From NCBI RefSeq assembly GCF_014287955.1, contig NZ_JACOPD010000009.1:1-64000 (forward strand): a stretch of 64,000 nucleotides of DNA, written 5' to 3'. The notes beneath the pieces are model-generated. The model did no database searches. It saw nothing but the letters and a program-made list of their open reading frames with translations, and was not told the origin of the DNA. Positions 8,752 to 17,347 of this stretch are shown here, in pieces. Made by a program: the position numbers and the translations under genes. Within the stretch, counting starts at the first letter, position 1, and every line of letters starts with the position of its first letter. The stretch comes from Lachnospira hominis (ex Liu et al. 2021). Lineage in GTDB: Bacteria > Bacillota > Clostridia > Lachnospirales > Lachnospiraceae.

Positions 8752-10959
8752 ATGGAACAGAAGTCTAAATATGATATAGAAATTGAAAATTTCAGACATA
8801 ATTTTAGCAGCATAAAAAACAAGAGAATAGCAATATATGGAATGGGAAGGCGTAGTGCAACACTTCTCCCAGGGATAACTGACTTTAATATTGCTGGAAT
8901 TTTGGATAGGGATGAAAGTAATGTTGGAAAAGAATTATGTGGAATTAAAGTAATATCTATAAAGAATGTAGAGAATTATGTAGATGCAATTATTATTAAT
9001 TCAGACCCATCTAACTATGAGATAATATACAAAAGAATTGCAAATGATGTTACAGTTCAAGTGTATTATGCAGACGGAAGATTAGCTTGTTTGTCAGATG
9101 AAGATACAAGTTATGAACGAAATGGGTATTGGGAAAGCTCGTATAAAGAGTTAAAAGATAAAATAGACAGAGCAGATGTTGTTTCATTTGATATATTTGA
9201 TACATTGATAATGAGAAAAGTTTTTTCATCAGAAGATGTATTCAGACTGTTAGGAGAAAAGGTAAGAGCGGAATTAAAATTAGATTGTGAAATTGCCTAT
9301 ATAAGGGCACAAGTTGCTGCACAATGTGGGCCATACGCAAATATTAACGAAATATATGAACAGATAAAGAAGTCATGTATGAATCTCACAGATGAGAATA
9401 TATCGGATATCATGAAGATGGAGAAAGATATAGATTTAGATTTATGCATTGCAAGAAAAGATATTACAGATTTATATGAGTATTGTGTGACATCAGGGAA
9501 AGAAGTTTATCTTGTGAGCGATATGTATTATACATTAGATGATATTAATTGTATATTAGGTAAATGTGGAATAACACCACCATGTAATGAACATATATGG
9601 ATATCATGTGAGAAGAAATATGATAAGGTATCAGGCACAATATGGAAAGAGTATTCTGAAATGTTCAGCAGGGATGTTAAGTGTCTGCATATAGGTGACA
9701 ATAAAATAGGTGACATTGAGAATTCTGTAAAATATGATATTGATTCATATTATATTATGAGTGCTAAAGATATGCTTATGAATTCATCTATGGCAGAATT
9801 AGTATCATATGTTAATACGGTATCAGACAGTATATGTCTTGGATTGGTAATTGCAAATCTGTTTAATAGTCCATTTGCATTATGCAGTACTAAGGGGAAA
9901 GTGTCATTCGATGATAGTGAAAGTTATGGATATTGTATCTATGGACCATTACTTGAAAAATTTCTTATATGGCTTTATTACAATTCAAGAAAAGATGAAA
10001 TAGATAAGTTATTATTCTTTGCTAGAGATGGATATTTTCTTGAAAAAAATTACAAAATTGTCACAGAATTATTAGATGATGGATACAAGCAAGACTGGTG
10101 TTATCTTCCGATATCACGAAGGCTTATATATATATCAACCATGGAGAATGAAGATGACTTTAATAGAGTTGTAAGTTTCCCTTATGTAGGAACATTTGCT
10201 GATTATATGAAATCAAGATTTGAGATAATCGTCACAGATGAAACATTGGAATATAATGACCGACAGATTAATGCAGTGGGGGACAGTAAGAACATATTAA
10301 AGTGGATTCAGCCATACAAAGATAAAATAATGGAACAGGCTAAAAAAGAAAGAAAAAATTATCTTGCTTATCTTACATCAGATGGTGATATGCAAAAGGA
10401 ATTATCTTATGGAACAGTTGATTTGGGATATTATGGAACAAATCAGTATTATCTGCAACGATTAACTGGAATTAAGACTAAAGGGTATTGCTTTTATGCA
10501 TGTTTGTCAAAAGATAATATTTATAACAATGAAATAACAATGGATGGGTGTTTTCAGTATGGTGATGATTATACTGCAGAAAAAAGTATTGCAAGTAATA
10601 AGAATATGTATATAGAAACATTTATTACGGCTCCACATGGTATGATCAGATATATTGATGACAGAGGAAATGCAGTATGCCAGCCTGATAGAAAGAGCCA
10701 GAAAAATTTCAATGTTAAGGAAAAAGTAAATTGTGGCGCAGTTGACTTTATTAATGATTATATCAGTATTTATAAGACAATATTAGCTGTCAATTGCAGT
10801 GAATGCATAAAATCAATGTCAGATAGAACAGAAAGCTTGGAAGATATTTTATTTTTTAATATGTTGAACGGTATGTGTAATATATCGAAAAATATTCTTG
10901 AAGGATTTTATTTTGATAATGATTTTATCGGTGGGAAAGAGATAGAGTTAGAAATATAA
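8752..10959 (+). CDS. HAD-superfamily protein with N-terminal Rossmann-like module and FARDGY C-terminal domain
   Basis: A 735-residue multidomain protein. Residues ~23-110 form the Rossmann-like module (IAIYGMGRRSATLL, then GILDRDES). Residues ~140-340 are a HAD hydrolase: SFDIFDTLIMR holds the nucleophile motif DxxDT, LVSDMYY is motif II and HIGDNKIGD is motif IV with its metal-binding aspartates, so it should be catalytically competent. A C-terminal region starting with LLFFARDGYFLEK near residue 420 is common in glycan-cluster HAD proteins and has no assigned function known to me. It begins 42 bases after the radical SAM gene. It probably removes phosphate from an intermediate or, less likely, transfers it. 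Confidence 0.75.
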   Translation: MEQKSKYDIEIENFRHNFSSIKNKRIAIYGMGRRSATLLPGITDFNIAGILDRDESNVGKELCGIKVISIKNVENYVDAIIINSDPSNYEIIYKRIANDVTVQVYYADGRLACLSDEDTSYERNGYWESSYKELKDKIDRADVVSFDIFDTLIMRKVFSSEDVFRLLGEKVRAELKLDCEIAYIRAQVAAQCGPYANINEIYEQIKKSCMNLTDENISDIMKMEKDIDLDLCIARKDITDLYEYCVTSGKEVYLVSDMYYTLDDINCILGKCGITPPCNEHIWISCEKKYDKVSGTIWKEYSEMFSRDVKCLHIGDNKIGDIENSVKYDIDSYYIMSAKDMLMNSSMAELVSYVNTVSDSICLGLVIANLFNSPFALCSTKGKVSFDDSESYGYCIYGPLLEKFLIWLYYNSRKDEIDKLLFFARDGYFLEKNYKIVTELLDDGYKQDWCYLPISRRLIYISTMENEDDFNRVVSFPYVGTFADYMKSRFEIIVTDETLEYNDRQINAVGDSKNILKWIQPYKDKIMEQAKKERKNYLAYLTSDGDMQKELSYGTVDLGYYGTNQYYLQRLTGIKTKGYCFYACLSKDNIYNNEITMDGCFQYGDDYTAEKSIASNKNMYIETFITAPHGMIRYIDDRGNAVCQPDRKSQKNFNVKEKVNCGAVDFINDYISIYKTILAVNCSECIKSMSDRTESLEDILFFNMLNGMCNISKNILEGFYFDNDFIGGKEIELEI

Positions 10960-10988
10960 TATTATACAGAGAAATATTGAGGTAAAAT

Positions 10989-11810
10989 ATGAGCTTTGAA
11001 TATAATGATGAGACTTTTAAAAAGATACAGAACGTAGAATTAGAAATGCTTAAAGAGGTTGATAGAATATGTAGAAAATATGACATAATCTATGAATTAG
11101 ATGGCGGAACATTGCTGGGGGCGGTCAGATATGGAGGCTTCATTCCATGGGATGATGATATAGATATCAGAATGTTAAGAAAAGATTATGATAAGTTTTG
11201 TGAAGTGTGTCAGAATGAATTTGGAGAGAAATATTTTTGGCAGACATATCATACCGATCCGGGATATCGATGGGAGTATGGCAGAGTCCTAAAAAATAAT
11301 ACAAAGTTTTTTAGAAGTGATCATGAGATGATAAAAAGCAGGAATGGCATATTTTTAGATGTTTTTCCATGCGATAATATGCCGGAAAGAGGGCTTTCAA
11401 AGTCGATATTTAATCTTAGAAGTTTTATAGCAAGAAAAATAGGTTATTCTGTTGTTGGTGCTAGATATGAAAAAAATATATTAAAAAAAATAGCATACAA
11501 ACTGCTTGCATTAATTCCGATGAGACTTGTTGCCAAAGAGTATGATAAATTATCACAAATGTATGCTGGAATAGAAACAAAATATGTTAGGACAACAGGC
11601 TGGCATTGGAAACAAGAAAGTAAAGGATACCTTCGTTCATGGCTTACAGACTATGAAGAAATAAAATTTGAAGATATGGTAGCTTTTGCACCGAAGGATA
11701 CAGACGGTTTTCTCAGATACATGTATGGTGATGATTATATGACACCACCTCCAGTAGATAAAAGAAAACCCCAGCATCTTGCAACGTTGATTGAATTTGG
11801 AGAGGAGTAG
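10989..11810 (+). CDS. licD: LicD family phosphotransferase (third copy)
   Basis: A 273-residue protein close to the standard LicD length. GTLLGAVRYGGFIPWDDDID sits at about residues 40-59, followed by typical downstream features (NGIFLDVFPCDNMP, YMYGDDYMTPPP, and KRKPQH near the end). TTGAGG precedes the start. It is two bases upstream of a LicC-like cytidylyltransferase fusion, reproducing the licC-licD pairing known from phosphocholine decoration. It is more typical of the family than the two copies at 303 and 6441. The donor is most plausibly the CDP-alcohol made by the next gene. Confidence 0.88.
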   Translation: MSFEYNDETFKKIQNVELEMLKEVDRICRKYDIIYELDGGTLLGAVRYGGFIPWDDDIDIRMLRKDYDKFCEVCQNEFGEKYFWQTYHTDPGYRWEYGRVLKNNTKFFRSDHEMIKSRNGIFLDVFPCDNMPERGLSKSIFNLRSFIARKIGYSVVGARYEKNILKKIAYKLLALIPMRLVAKEYDKLSQMYAGIETKYVRTTGWHWKQESKGYLRSWLTDYEEIKFEDMVAFAPKDTDGFLRYMYGDDYMTPPPVDKRKPQHLATLIEFGEE

Positions 11811-11812
11811 TT

Positions 11813-13705
11813 ATGACTTACGAAGAATTTAAAAAATTACAATATAAGGCAGAAAATAAAGAAGAAAATTTACTTACTGAAGAAGAATTAAATAAATTGA
11901 AACCATACAAGGTTGATAATGCAATTATTATGGCTGCTGGTTATAGTGCAAGATGCATGCCTTTATCTAATGTTCTTCCTAAAGGGTTGTTCCGTGTTAA
12001 AGGTGAGATACTTATTGAAAGAGAAATTCGACAGTTACAGGAAGCCGGAGTTAAGGAAATTATAGTTGTAACTGGGTTTATGCAGGAAAAATTTCAATAT
12101 TTGAGAGACAAATATGGGGTTATTTTAATTCACAATGATGATTATGATAAATATAATAACATAGCGTCACTATATAAAGCACAGAATTATATGAAAAATT
12201 CTTATATTTTATGTTCTGATAATTACTATGCAGATAATGTGTTTCATAAATATGTCTATTCGCCATATTATTCATGTGTGTATTCAGAAGAATACTGCGA
12301 TGAATATTGCGTATTAGAAGAAGATAAAGATGGCTATATAACAAGTATTAAACGAGGTGGTGGAAAAGCGTGGTATACAATAGGGGACTGCTTTTTTGAC
12401 AGAAAGTTTTCTGATACATTTGTTAAATATATGAATGAAGAATGGAATGACATGAATACAAGGAATATGTTAATGGATGATTTCCATATTCAACACATTG
12501 ATGAATTAAAATTAAAAAAGGTTGAACGTGAAAAAAACAAGGTATTGGAATTTGACACATTAGAAGAATTCAAGCAGTTTGATAATTCTTTTGAAGAGTT
12601 TATGAATGAGAATCTTGATCAGTCTAATGAAGTTATCAAAGTGTTTTCGAAATATTCGGAAGTTAAGTCATATCATTCAGTGCCAACGGTACAGAAAAGT
12701 GGAAGGCTTCATTTAAATGAGAATTTATTCAAGCCATCTCCTAAATGTCTGGAAGTATTGAAAAATATTACAATGGAAGATTTGTATTTATATGATTTGG
12801 GAAGAAATGATGAATTAGTTGAGACATTATCCTCATCATTAGGAATTTCATCTAATAATATTTTTATACATAATGGTTCAGCAGAAGTTATTAAATCAAT
12901 AGGAAGCATATTACTTAATGAGAATGATATAGTTTTAATTCCATCACCTGGCTGGAGTTATTATAAGAGTGTTGCAGATGCCAAATTCGCAAAATGTATT
13001 ACATACGAGGTATGTGAAAAAGAAGATACATATGAGTATAATATAGAGGATCTTCTCCAAAAGGCTAAAGAAAATAATCCTAAGGTAATTATTATTACAT
13101 CTCCACAGATGCCGACTGGATGTGGAATATCATACAATGATATTGAAAAAGTGATAAGAGAAAATACTAATTCGATTATTTTATTAGATGAAGCATATTG
13201 GGGATATGGAAATGATGATAATAAGTTTGAGAAAAAAATCATTACTAAATATAGCAATGTAGTAATAACAAGAACCTTTTCAAAATTCTATGGACTTGCT
13301 GACATACGTATTGGTTATGGATTATGCAGTTACCCATTAAGACGTACGATATGCCTGGACTTACCATTGTTCAGGGCATGTGGGATAAGCAGGAAAATAG
13401 CGGTGGCAGCAATTAAAGACACGGAATATTATAAGAAAATGAAATTAGAGACAAATTCAGTCAGAGAGTGGTTTTATACTGAATTAAATAAAATTCCAGG
13501 GGTAAAGGCATATAAGTCAGAGTCTAATTTTATTTTTATAAAGCTTGATAATGCAGATGCTGGAAGAGTGCGGGCTTATATGGAAGAAAATGGATTACTT
13601 ATAAGATTATTTACTGATAAAGATGCCCTCAGATTAAGAATTACAATTGGACCAAAAGATATTATGGAAAGAGTGATTTATCAGTTGAAAAGGGCATTAA
13701 GATAG
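11813..13705 (+). CDS. LicC-like cytidylyltransferase fused to HisC/CobD-type aminotransferase
   Basis: A 630-residue bifunctional protein. Residues ~32-270 are a sugar-nucleotidyltransferase fold of the LicC (CTP:phosphocholine cytidylyltransferase) type: IIMAAGYSARCMPLS, LPKGLFRVKG and the SDNYYAD metal-site segment are visible. Residues ~285-630 are a fold-type I PLP enzyme of the histidinol-phosphate aminotransferase/CobD group: LHLNENLFKPSP, HNGSAEVI, PSPGWSYY, LLDEAYWGYG, and TRTFSKFYGLADIRIGY, whose lysine near residue 490 should bind PLP. CobD-like relatives decarboxylate phosphothreonine or phosphoserine. A plausible reading is phospho-amino acid to phospho-aminoalcohol to CDP-aminoalcohol, with LicD at 10989 as the transferase. 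No choline kinase gene (licA) is seen beside it. The family calls are firm; the pathway is inference. Confidence 0.83.
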   Translation: MTYEEFKKLQYKAENKEENLLTEEELNKLKPYKVDNAIIMAAGYSARCMPLSNVLPKGLFRVKGEILIEREIRQLQEAGVKEIIVVTGFMQEKFQYLRDKYGVILIHNDDYDKYNNIASLYKAQNYMKNSYILCSDNYYADNVFHKYVYSPYYSCVYSEEYCDEYCVLEEDKDGYITSIKRGGGKAWYTIGDCFFDRKFSDTFVKYMNEEWNDMNTRNMLMDDFHIQHIDELKLKKVEREKNKVLEFDTLEEFKQFDNSFEEFMNENLDQSNEVIKVFSKYSEVKSYHSVPTVQKSGRLHLNENLFKPSPKCLEVLKNITMEDLYLYDLGRNDELVETLSSSLGISSNNIFIHNGSAEVIKSIGSILLNENDIVLIPSPGWSYYKSVADAKFAKCITYEVCEKEDTYEYNIEDLLQKAKENNPKVIIITSPQMPTGCGISYNDIEKVIRENTNSIILLDEAYWGYGNDDNKFEKKIITKYSNVVITRTFSKFYGLADIRIGYGLCSYPLRRTICLDLPLFRACGISRKIAVAAIKDTEYYKKMKLETNSVREWFYTELNKIPGVKAYKSESNFIFIKLDNADAGRVRAYMEENGLLIRLFTDKDALRLRITIGPKDIMERVIYQLKRALR

Positions 13706-13713
13706 GAGAGCGG

Positions 13714-14333
13714 ATGTTAGAAGAATTAAAAGAATTTAGAGATAAGCTGGATAATTTAATGTGTTCATGTATGGACAAGACGATTGTTATTTATGGGTAT
13801 GGATATTCGGGAAGATTTATTGCGTGGTATGCAGACTACTATCATAGCATAAAACCTCGATATTCTGGATAAATGCCACTGCATTCCACAAAAGAACGAT
13901 GCAATATTTGATTTTGGATGTGGGAAAGGCTCGGCACTTTTGTCTTTCTTGGATTATGGTTTTAGTCAAGTTGGCGGTGTAGAGTATGCAGATAATGTTT
14001 ATGAAATACTTAAATCAAATGCTGAAAAAATGTGTAATGAATTAAATGATAAAAAAATGAATTGTTATCACGGAGATGCGGCATTAGTAAAAGAAGAGCT
14101 GGATGGGTATAATTGGTTTTACTTGTTTAATCCATTTGGCAGAGATGTATTTAAAAAAGTAATTAATAATATATGTGAAAGTCTTAACAGGTGCCCGCGT
14201 AAGATATGGATTATATATATATATATTGCCAAAATCTCACGATGTTATAGAAAAAACAGGAAGATTTGTTTTAACTAATCAATTTGAAATTATGACACGA
14301 CAGAGAGTTGTGAATATATATGTTTCTAAATAG
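13714..14333 (+). pseudogene. Broken Rossmann-module/SAM-methyltransferase gene
   Basis: After a good ribosome binding site (AGGAGAG) a 52-codon frame from 13714 to 13872 begins the familiar module (TIVIYGYGYSGRFIAW) and stops. A second frame, open from 13853, encodes a class I methyltransferase core: IFDFGCGKGSALLSF is motif I, and FYLFNPFGRDVF matches the acidic/NPFG segment of this family. It runs into a (TA)7 tract at about 14211-14225 and leaves frame there. The rest of the methyltransferase tail resumes in a third frame (from about 14226, YILPKSHDVIEKTGRF) and ends at 14333. The first junction also looks like an internal deletion, because intact relatives need more sequence between the module and motif I. 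The gene is thus interrupted twice and likely dead. Confidence 0.75.
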
Positions 14334-14351
14334 AAAAGGAAAATAGATATT

Positions 14352-15533
14352 ATGAATAGCATAAAAATTTCGGTAATTATTCCTGTGTATAATGTTGAAA
14401 AATATATAAAAAAAGCTATAGAAAGTGTGATTAATCAGACCTATAAAAATTTGGAAATTATATTAGTTGATGATGGCTCTACAGACAATAGTGGATTTAT
14501 ATGTGATGAATATGCAAATATAGATGAACGGATAACTGTTATACATAAGGAAAATGGTGGGATTGTAAGTGCCAGAAAAACGGGCATAAATCTTGCAGAT
14601 GGGGATTATGCTGTTAATTTAGATCCTGATGATTGGATCGAAGCTACTGCATACGAACAAGTTGTAAAAATTATAGAAGAAAGGCATCCCGATATTATTG
14701 CTTATGGTATGAAAAAAGAATTCAATGGATTTATTGAATCTCAACCAATACAATTAGCAGAAGGCCAATATAACCAAAATGAATTTTGGATTGCATTTTG
14801 CAATAAGGTATCAAAGTATCCTTTTTATGAACAACCTATTGACATGTCGCAGTGTGATAAAGTAGTAAAAACAGAGTTGTTTAAAAAACATCAAAGTAAT
14901 TGCAATGAGGCGCTTAAAAAGAATGTAGATGATGCGGTAATTTTTCCAATGCTTTTAGATATGAAAAGTATTTATATAGAGTCTAGATGTTGGTATCATT
15001 ATTGCGTAAGAAAGACTTCAATTTTGTGGCAAACAAAGAACGGCGATGATATCAGATACAAAATGTTAGCGTTACATTTAATAGATGCATATAAGAGATA
15101 TAATAAAATAGATGGCTGTTCAAAAGAATTTTTGCTGTATAAGTTAGTTCACCATATGATGATGGATATACCAGATGCGTTATTTGAAATTGAACAATGC
15201 AAGATATATCCGCAAATAAAAAAAAATAATAATATTGTTATATATGGAAAGGGAGTATTTGCAAATAGGTTTATAGAAAACATTAGAATGAGCAATTATT
15301 GCAATATTGTTGAAAATGTCGATTCAAATGATGCTGATAAATTAAAATATATAGATGCTAATAAATATGATTATATTGTTATTGCTATATTTAGTGCTGC
15401 AACAGTATTGTCTGTTTTAGATTTGCTAAAAAAAATGAACATTGATGAAAATAAGATACTTTCTATTGAAAAAAATAGTATTACACCTGATTTATTGCCA
15501 GATGAAGTAAGGAAACAATTTTTAAAATTATAA
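14352..15533 (+). CDS. GT2-family glycosyltransferase with C-terminal Rossmann-like module
   Basis: A 393-residue protein. The GT-A domain (residues 1 to ~230) has the family opening SVIIPVYNVEKYIKKAIESV, the nucleotide-binding VDDGSTDNSG segment and the metal-binding LDPDDW motif. The last ~100 residues carry NIVIYGKGVFANRFIENI followed by a VDSND turn, the same accessory module as elsewhere in the island. It is 18 bases downstream of the broken methyltransferase gene. Cytoplasmic transferase using a nucleotide sugar; the sugar and acceptor cannot be predicted. Confidence 0.85.
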   Translation: MNSIKISVIIPVYNVEKYIKKAIESVINQTYKNLEIILVDDGSTDNSGFICDEYANIDERITVIHKENGGIVSARKTGINLADGDYAVNLDPDDWIEATAYEQVVKIIEERHPDIIAYGMKKEFNGFIESQPIQLAEGQYNQNEFWIAFCNKVSKYPFYEQPIDMSQCDKVVKTELFKKHQSNCNEALKKNVDDAVIFPMLLDMKSIYIESRCWYHYCVRKTSILWQTKNGDDIRYKMLALHLIDAYKRYNKIDGCSKEFLLYKLVHHMMMDIPDALFEIEQCKIYPQIKKNNNIVIYGKGVFANRFIENIRMSNYCNIVENVDSNDADKLKYIDANKYDYIVIAIFSAATVLSVLDLLKKMNIDENKILSIEKNSITPDLLPDEVRKQFLKL

Positions 15534-15559
15534 TTGTTGATATAAGGAGAATATCAAAT

Positions 15560-16882
15560 ATGTCAATATGTGATGATTTATTAAATAAGAAAAAGAAGCT
15601 TGCTGTTGTAGGATTGGGATATGTAGGAATGCCAATTGCGGTAGCATTTGCCAAAAAAGGGATTGATGTAATTGGATATGATATAAGTGAAGCGAAAATT
15701 AATCTATATAACATAGGACAAGATCCTACTAACGAGGTTGGCAATGATGAAATAAAAAATACAAAAGTAGAATTTACAAATGACCAAAAAAAATTACATG
15801 AAGCAAGTTTTTTTATAATTGCTGTACCGACTCCAGTTAATAATGATCATACGCCTAATCTGGAGCCAGTTATTTCTGCATCAGAAATAGTTGGGAGAAA
15901 CATGGTAAAAGATTCGATTGTAGTATATGAATCAACGGTTTATCCTGGTTGTACGGAAAATGTATGTATACCAATACTTGAGAGAGAATCAAAACTAAAA
16001 TTTAATGTGGAGTTTGAGGTAGGATATTCTCCAGAAAGAATTAATCCAGGTGATAAAGTACATCGCCTTGAAAACATAAAAAAAATAGTTTCAGGCTGTA
16101 ATGAAGTTGCATTGTCTGTCATTAAGTCAGTATATGATATCGTGATAGAAGCAGGGACGTATCCAGTTTCGTCTATAAAAACAGCGGAAGCAATTAAATT
16201 AGTTGAAAATAGTCAAAGGGATATCAATATTGCATTTATGAATGAACTTGCAATGGCATTTGACCATATGGGAATTGATACTAATGAAGTTGTAAATGGG
16301 ATGAATACTAAATGGAATGCACTCGGTTTTAGACCGGGATTGGTCGGAGGACATTGCATAGGTGTTGATCCATATTATTTTACATATGAAGCAGAAAGAT
16401 TAGGCTATCATAGTCAGATAGTTTTAAATGGAAGAATAGTAAATGATGGTATGGGAATGTACATTGCAGATAAAGCAGTGAAAAAAATGGTTGAAGTTGG
16501 ATTAGCTCCTAGAACTGCTAATGTGGTTATTTTAGGATTGACATTTAAGGAGAATTGTCCAGATATAAGAAATAGCAAAGTGTACGATATAATCAAACAG
16601 CTAAGAACATATGGAATAGAACCTAAAGTAGTTGATCCATGGGCTGACAAAGATGATGCGTATATTGAATATGGTATAAAATTATATTCAATAAATGATA
16701 TTAAAAACGCAGACTGTATTATTTTGGCTGTTGCACATAAACAGTTTGTTGAAGACAGGGTGAAAAATATAGAAAATATATTTGGAAAATATCAAGGGCA
16801 TAAGAAAGTTCTTATTGATGTGAAGGGGATATATGATATAGAATTTTTGAAGCAGAGCAATATATATTGGTGGCGATTGTGA
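15560..16882 (+). CDS. tviB: UDP-N-acetylhexosamine 6-dehydrogenase (TviB/WbpO type)
   Basis: A 440-residue nucleotide sugar dehydrogenase. Visible elements are the N-terminal NAD loop VVGLGYVGMPIAVAFAKKG, VPTPVNNDHTPNLEP, YESTVYPGCTENVCIP, GYSPERINPGDKVHRL and GGHCIGVDPYYFTYEAE with the catalytic cysteine near residue 260-265. These segments fit the TviB/VipA/WbpO branch, which oxidises UDP-GlcNAc or UDP-GalNAc to the 6-uronic acid using two NAD+. AAGGAGAA precedes the start. It supplies an acidic HexNAcA sugar nucleotide to the island's glycosyltransferases. Choice between GlcNAc and GalNAc as substrate cannot be made from the sequence. Confidence 0.92.
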   Translation: MSICDDLLNKKKKLAVVGLGYVGMPIAVAFAKKGIDVIGYDISEAKINLYNIGQDPTNEVGNDEIKNTKVEFTNDQKKLHEASFFIIAVPTPVNNDHTPNLEPVISASEIVGRNMVKDSIVVYESTVYPGCTENVCIPILERESKLKFNVEFEVGYSPERINPGDKVHRLENIKKIVSGCNEVALSVIKSVYDIVIEAGTYPVSSIKTAEAIKLVENSQRDINIAFMNELAMAFDHMGIDTNEVVNGMNTKWNALGFRPGLVGGHCIGVDPYYFTYEAERLGYHSQIVLNGRIVNDGMGMYIADKAVKKMVEVGLAPRTANVVILGLTFKENCPDIRNSKVYDIIKQLRTYGIEPKVVDPWADKDDAYIEYGIKLYSINDIKNADCIILAVAHKQFVEDRVKNIENIFGKYQGHKKVLIDVKGIYDIEFLKQSNIYWWRL

Positions 16883-17347
16883 TTTAAAGATCTATGTAAT
16901 TGACGCAACAGAAGTTTATAATAATTCTGAATTATTCATGAAATAGTATCTAAATCAGAAACTACGCCATGAATCTCTAAATTTGATACATGCAGCTTCA
17001 ACTAATCTCTTTTGACCTCCAAAAGGGCATAAAATCCCTATGGCGGGATTTTGAGTAGTTATCCAGCTGCCAAGGTTCGTTAATAGTTGCTATTTTAGCT
17101 GCACCTGCAGTTTGCTGATATTAGATAGAGTCTCGTAGAACTCATCCGTATAAGGACAACTGCTACACAGCTTGAATGTTATATATCTTGCTGAATGTAT
17201 TGCTTTTGCCACAATTGGACACTCTTTTTTCATTCACTTAATAAGTTAATAGCAATATTCAGTTAAAATATAGAAACTATGTGGCTTTCAGCCACTTTCA
17301 CGGCATTGCCGTGAATAATTTATGATAATGATTGATGGGATTATAAA
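16883..17347 (+). other. 465-base non-coding stretch with three hairpins; possible IS200/IS605-type end or relic
   Basis: No convincing gene lies here. Three clean hairpins are visible: 17031-17052 (8-bp stem), 17281-17295 (6-bp stem GTGGCT/AGCCAC with loop TTC) and 17297-17315 (8-bp stem TTCACGGC/GCCGTGAA with loop ATT). The last two are adjacent, as in the subterminal hairpins of single-strand transposing IS200/IS605 elements and the 3' end of TnpB-linked guide RNA. A 47-codon minus-strand reading frame (about 17093-17233) has cysteines but no ribosome binding site. There is no tnpA or tnpB ORF. I read it as a decayed element; this is inference. Confidence 0.35.

Noticed and set aside
17093..17233. 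Minus-strand 47-codon frame in the hairpin block
   Set aside because: It contains a few cysteines and starts with ATG but has no ribosome binding site and no recognised motif; the block is better read as non-coding.
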